Both the position numbers and the translations under genes were made by a program. A stretch of 6,548 bases of DNA from a bacterium (GTDB lineage: Bacteria; Latescibacterota; UBA2968; GCA-2709665), in the NCBI GenBank assembly GCA_027619145.1, contig JAQCGA010000239.1:1-6548 (forward strand), given 5' to 3'. Below are positions 4,954 through 6,548 of the stretch, piece by piece. The notes beneath the pieces were generated by a model that saw nothing but the letters and a program-made list of their open reading frames with translations, made no database searches and was not told the origin of the DNA. Every line of letters starts with the position of its first letter. Positions within the stretch are counted from its first letter, which is position 1.

Positions 4954-5676
4954 CTATTTCATTTTGGGAAAGGCTGTACCGTCCTGGGGTTCGTACTTCA
5001 GGAGGCGGCAGGTTTCTTCCAGGTCCATCCAGGACTTGCGGTGGCGAGATACGCCGTGGACGATTGCGAAGGGCAGGTTCTGTGCATCTACACAGCACCT
5101 GAATAACTGTTCGGTATCACGGGGGCTGATGCCCATGCTGGGCTCTTCCGCGTTCCAGTCGCCATTTTGAGAAAAGCGGGGGCTGCCCAGGCGTACGCAG
5201 ATGCAGGAGAGGCGTTCCATATAGACGCGGGCAAGGGCTTCTCCCCAGCATTTGGTTGCGCCGTACACGTTGGTAGGATAAATGGGCACGTCTGGCAAGA
5301 CGGCTTCCTGGCCCTGGTATCCCAGCACGGCGTTTACGCTGCTGGCAAATACGATGCGCTTACAACCGGCTTCGGCGGCGGCGTGGAACGCGTTGTAGGC
5401 ACCCACCACGTTGAGCGAGAGCAGGGTTCGGTAAAAGTCTGCGCTGGGGCTTGGGTCTGCTGCCAGATGAATGACGGTGTCGATGCCTTCGCAGGCGCGG
5501 TACACGGAGTCGTAATCTGTGATGTCTGCGTACACAAATTCGTGGGATCCGGGGGTTTTGACCGGGTTGATGTCGGCGAGGCGGAGGGAGTAGCGGTTTT
5601 CCCAGTGTGTCAGGAGAATGTCGCAGACAAATCCTGCGGCGCCGGTGATGAGTACGCGTTTTGGCTGGTCTGTCAA
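4954..5676 (-). CDS. NAD-dependent epimerase/dehydratase-family SDR, uronate-dehydrogenase-like
   Basis: A 240-aa extended-SDR protein with a Rossmann fold. The nucleotide loop is VLITGAAGFVC (8-18), where the third Gly of GxxGxxG is Cys (C18). D35 at the end of beta-2 favours NAD over NADP. HLAADPSPS marks beta-4, FASS (S112/S113) is the catalytic serine region, and Y138-GAT-K142 is the YxxxK pair. The run from RIVFASS through GATKCWGEALARVY and the C-terminus resembles uronate dehydrogenase (hexuronate to aldarolactone); sugar epimerase or another SDR activity remains possible. It is short for the family (265-340 aa). I chose the TTG at 5676, with AGGA 8 nt upstream and 4 nt after the preceding stop. 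An upstream ATG at 5802 would add a Pro/Ser-rich tail that is a shadow of the SIMPL gene. Its stop overlaps the ridA ribosome site. Confidence 0.9.
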   Translation of the reverse strand: MTDQPKRVLITGAAGFVCDILLTHWENRYSLRLADINPVKTPGSHEFVYADITDYDSVYRACEGIDTVIHLAADPSPSADFYRTLLSLNVVGAYNAFHAAAEAGCKRIVFASSVNAVLGYQGQEAVLPDVPIYPTNVYGATKCWGEALARVYMERLSCICVRLGSPRFSQNGDWNAEEPSMGISPRDTEQLFRCCVDAQNLPFAIVHGVSRHRKSWMDLEETCRLLKYEPQDGTAFPKMK

Positions 5677-5680
5677 GGGG

Positions 5681-6373
5681 TCAGTCCTGGAGTTGGTAGG
5701 TGATGTGGACGGTGGCGGAGGTTTCGATGGTATGGCCTTCGATGGGGGTATCGGCGGATTTGTAGAGGGCTTCTGCGCGGGCAAACCGCGGCATGGGGCC
5801 ATTGCCTGAGGTGTTGATGCTCAGGACGGAGCCCAGTTTTTGTCCGGAGGCTTCTGCGAGTACCTCGGCCTGGGCGCGGGCCTGACGGACGGCTTCGCGG
5901 AGGGCTTCGAGGTAGGCCGTTTCGGGATTTTTTAGCTGGAAGCGGAGGTCTGCGGCGCGGTTGACCCCGTGGGTAATGGCCGCGTCCAGGACATTGCCTA
6001 CCTGGTTGATGGAGTCCAGGACGACCTGAACCATATTGTGTGCAACAAAGCCCACGGGTTCGGGTTTTCGACGCCGGTGTTCGGGGTCGTTCTCGTAGCG
6101 GGGTTCCAGGCTATAGGAGGTGGTCTGGACCTGGCCGGCGGGTAGAACAAGCCTTTTGAGCGTATACATGACCTGGGACATTCGGCTTGCGTTTTTTGAG
6201 GTGGCTTCCTGGGCCGTGGGCGCGAAGGTTTCTACGGCGAGTAAGATCTGGACCTGGTTCGGGCTGTGGATGACGGTTCCGGTAGCGCTGATCTGTAGGG
6301 TACGGGCTTTTTCGTCGGGTTGCGCATTTGCTGTGAGTGGAAGGAGGAGAGCAAGTAGAACCCAAAGACGCAT
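5681..6373 (-). CDS. Secreted SIMPL-domain (DUF541, YggE/BP26-like) protein
   Basis: A 230-aa exported protein. Residues 1-17 form a classic signal peptide: Arg2, a Leu-rich core (LWVLLALLLPL), and a likely cut after ANA before Gln18. There is no lipobox Cys, so it should be a soluble periplasmic or cell-envelope protein. The remainder fits the SIMPL/DUF541 fold: an early beta strand (LQISATGTVIHSPNQVQILLAVET), an alpha-helical stretch, a YSLEPRYE segment, and the closing strand ETSATVHITYQL. Family members such as YggE and BP26 form oligomeric rings and are linked to oxidative-stress tolerance, but their biochemistry is poorly defined. The ATG at 6373 has AGGAG 6 nt upstream. It is the first gene of the unit and ends 4 nt before the SDR start. 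A functional link to the SDR and RidA is unproven. Confidence 0.93.
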   Translation of the reverse strand: MRLWVLLALLLPLTANAQPDEKARTLQISATGTVIHSPNQVQILLAVETFAPTAQEATSKNASRMSQVMYTLKRLVLPAGQVQTTSYSLEPRYENDPEHRRRKPEPVGFVAHNMVQVVLDSINQVGNVLDAAITHGVNRAADLRFQLKNPETAYLEALREAVRQARAQAEVLAEASGQKLGSVLSINTSGNGPMPRFARAEALYKSADTPIEGHTIETSATVHITYQLQD

Positions 6374-6438
6374 AGAAGGCTCCTGTTGGTTGCAGGTTGA
6401 GATCCGGGTTGCCTTCGGAAGAAATCTGATTATCTTTC

Positions 6439-6467
6439 TTGATACCTTTCTTTGGATAAATTGTCAA
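6439..6467 (-). promoter_or_regulatory. Sigma70-type promoter of the SIMPL/SDR/ridA unit
   Basis: On the minus strand a perfect -35 TTGACA (6467-6462) is followed after 17 nt by a -10-like TATCAA (6444-6439). The start would be near 6432, giving a leader of about 58 nt to the ATG at 6373. Confidence 0.75.
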
Positions 6468-6490
6468 GAGGAATCGCAGATCTGACCTAA

Positions 6491-6525
6491 CCCCCTGGCC
6501 CCTTCCCTGGGAGGCGGCCAGGGGG
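6491..6525. repeat. GC-rich perfect inverted repeat (REP-like or terminator stem)
   Basis: CCCCCTGGCC (6491-6500) pairs exactly with GGCCAGGGGG (6516-6525) around a 15-nt middle that contains its own small TCCC/GGGA dyad. No T-tract follows on either strand, so a simple intrinsic terminator is not supported. It lies just upstream of the SIMPL promoter. Similar CCTAACCCCCTGGCCCC-type words are familiar as dispersed intergenic repeats in several bacterial phyla, which is recollection and not a search result. Confidence 0.7.
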
Positions 6526-6548
6526 AATCAAAGCGGCAGGAGAGGTTT

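Noticed and set aside
5677..5802. 42-residue N-terminal extension of the SDR
   Set aside because: It is Pro/Ser-rich and antisense-like in character, lies inside the SIMPL gene, and precedes a TTG start with a suitable Shine-Dalgarno.

Overview
The window is bacterial chromosomal DNA. Every gene I can support lies on the minus strand, so transcription runs from high to low coordinates. No tRNA, rRNA, transposase or CRISPR array is visible. The base composition is moderately GC-rich but uneven. The taxon cannot be fixed from the sequence. The gene mix (stand-alone receiver proteins, a uronate-dehydrogenase-like SDR, RidA, a SIMPL protein) is reminiscent of uncultured FCB/PVC-type lineages known from metagenomes, which is only an impression.

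Three transcription units can be read from promoters, spacing and one terminator. Unit 1 (about 6467 down to 4564) starts at a strong sigma70-like promoter (TTGACA-17-TATCAA). It encodes a secreted SIMPL-domain protein, a short NAD-dependent SDR resembling uronate dehydrogenase with a probable TTG start, and a RidA-family deaminase. Spacing inside it is 4 and 9 nt. A GC-rich perfect inverted repeat (6491-6525) lies upstream of its promoter.

Unit 2 (about 4491 down to 3228) has its own promoter (TTGACA-18-TATTTT), bracketed by a 9-bp inverted repeat. It encodes three consecutive CheY-like single-domain response regulators. The first probably starts at a CTG codon. The unit ends at a clear intrinsic terminator. 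No histidine kinase or output domain is present.

Unit 3 (about 3019 down past position 1) starts at a predicted promoter (TTGCAC-17-TATATT) preceded by two tandem 19-bp repeats and a 12-bp palindrome. It encodes a 63-aa protein of unknown function, a fourth and divergent receiver protein, DNA polymerase IV (dinB), and the first 366 codons of a TetM/EF-G-like translational GTPase that continues beyond the left edge. The last three genes are joined by two 4-nt ATGA stop/start overlaps, so their translation is probably coupled.

The most interesting points are the coupled operon of receiver, error-prone polymerase and ribosome-protection-like GTPase; the four receiver paralogues, two of which lack canonical active-site residues; the CTG start; and the structured control region between 3020 and 3227. 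I see no strong evidence for a wholly new defence or mobile system.
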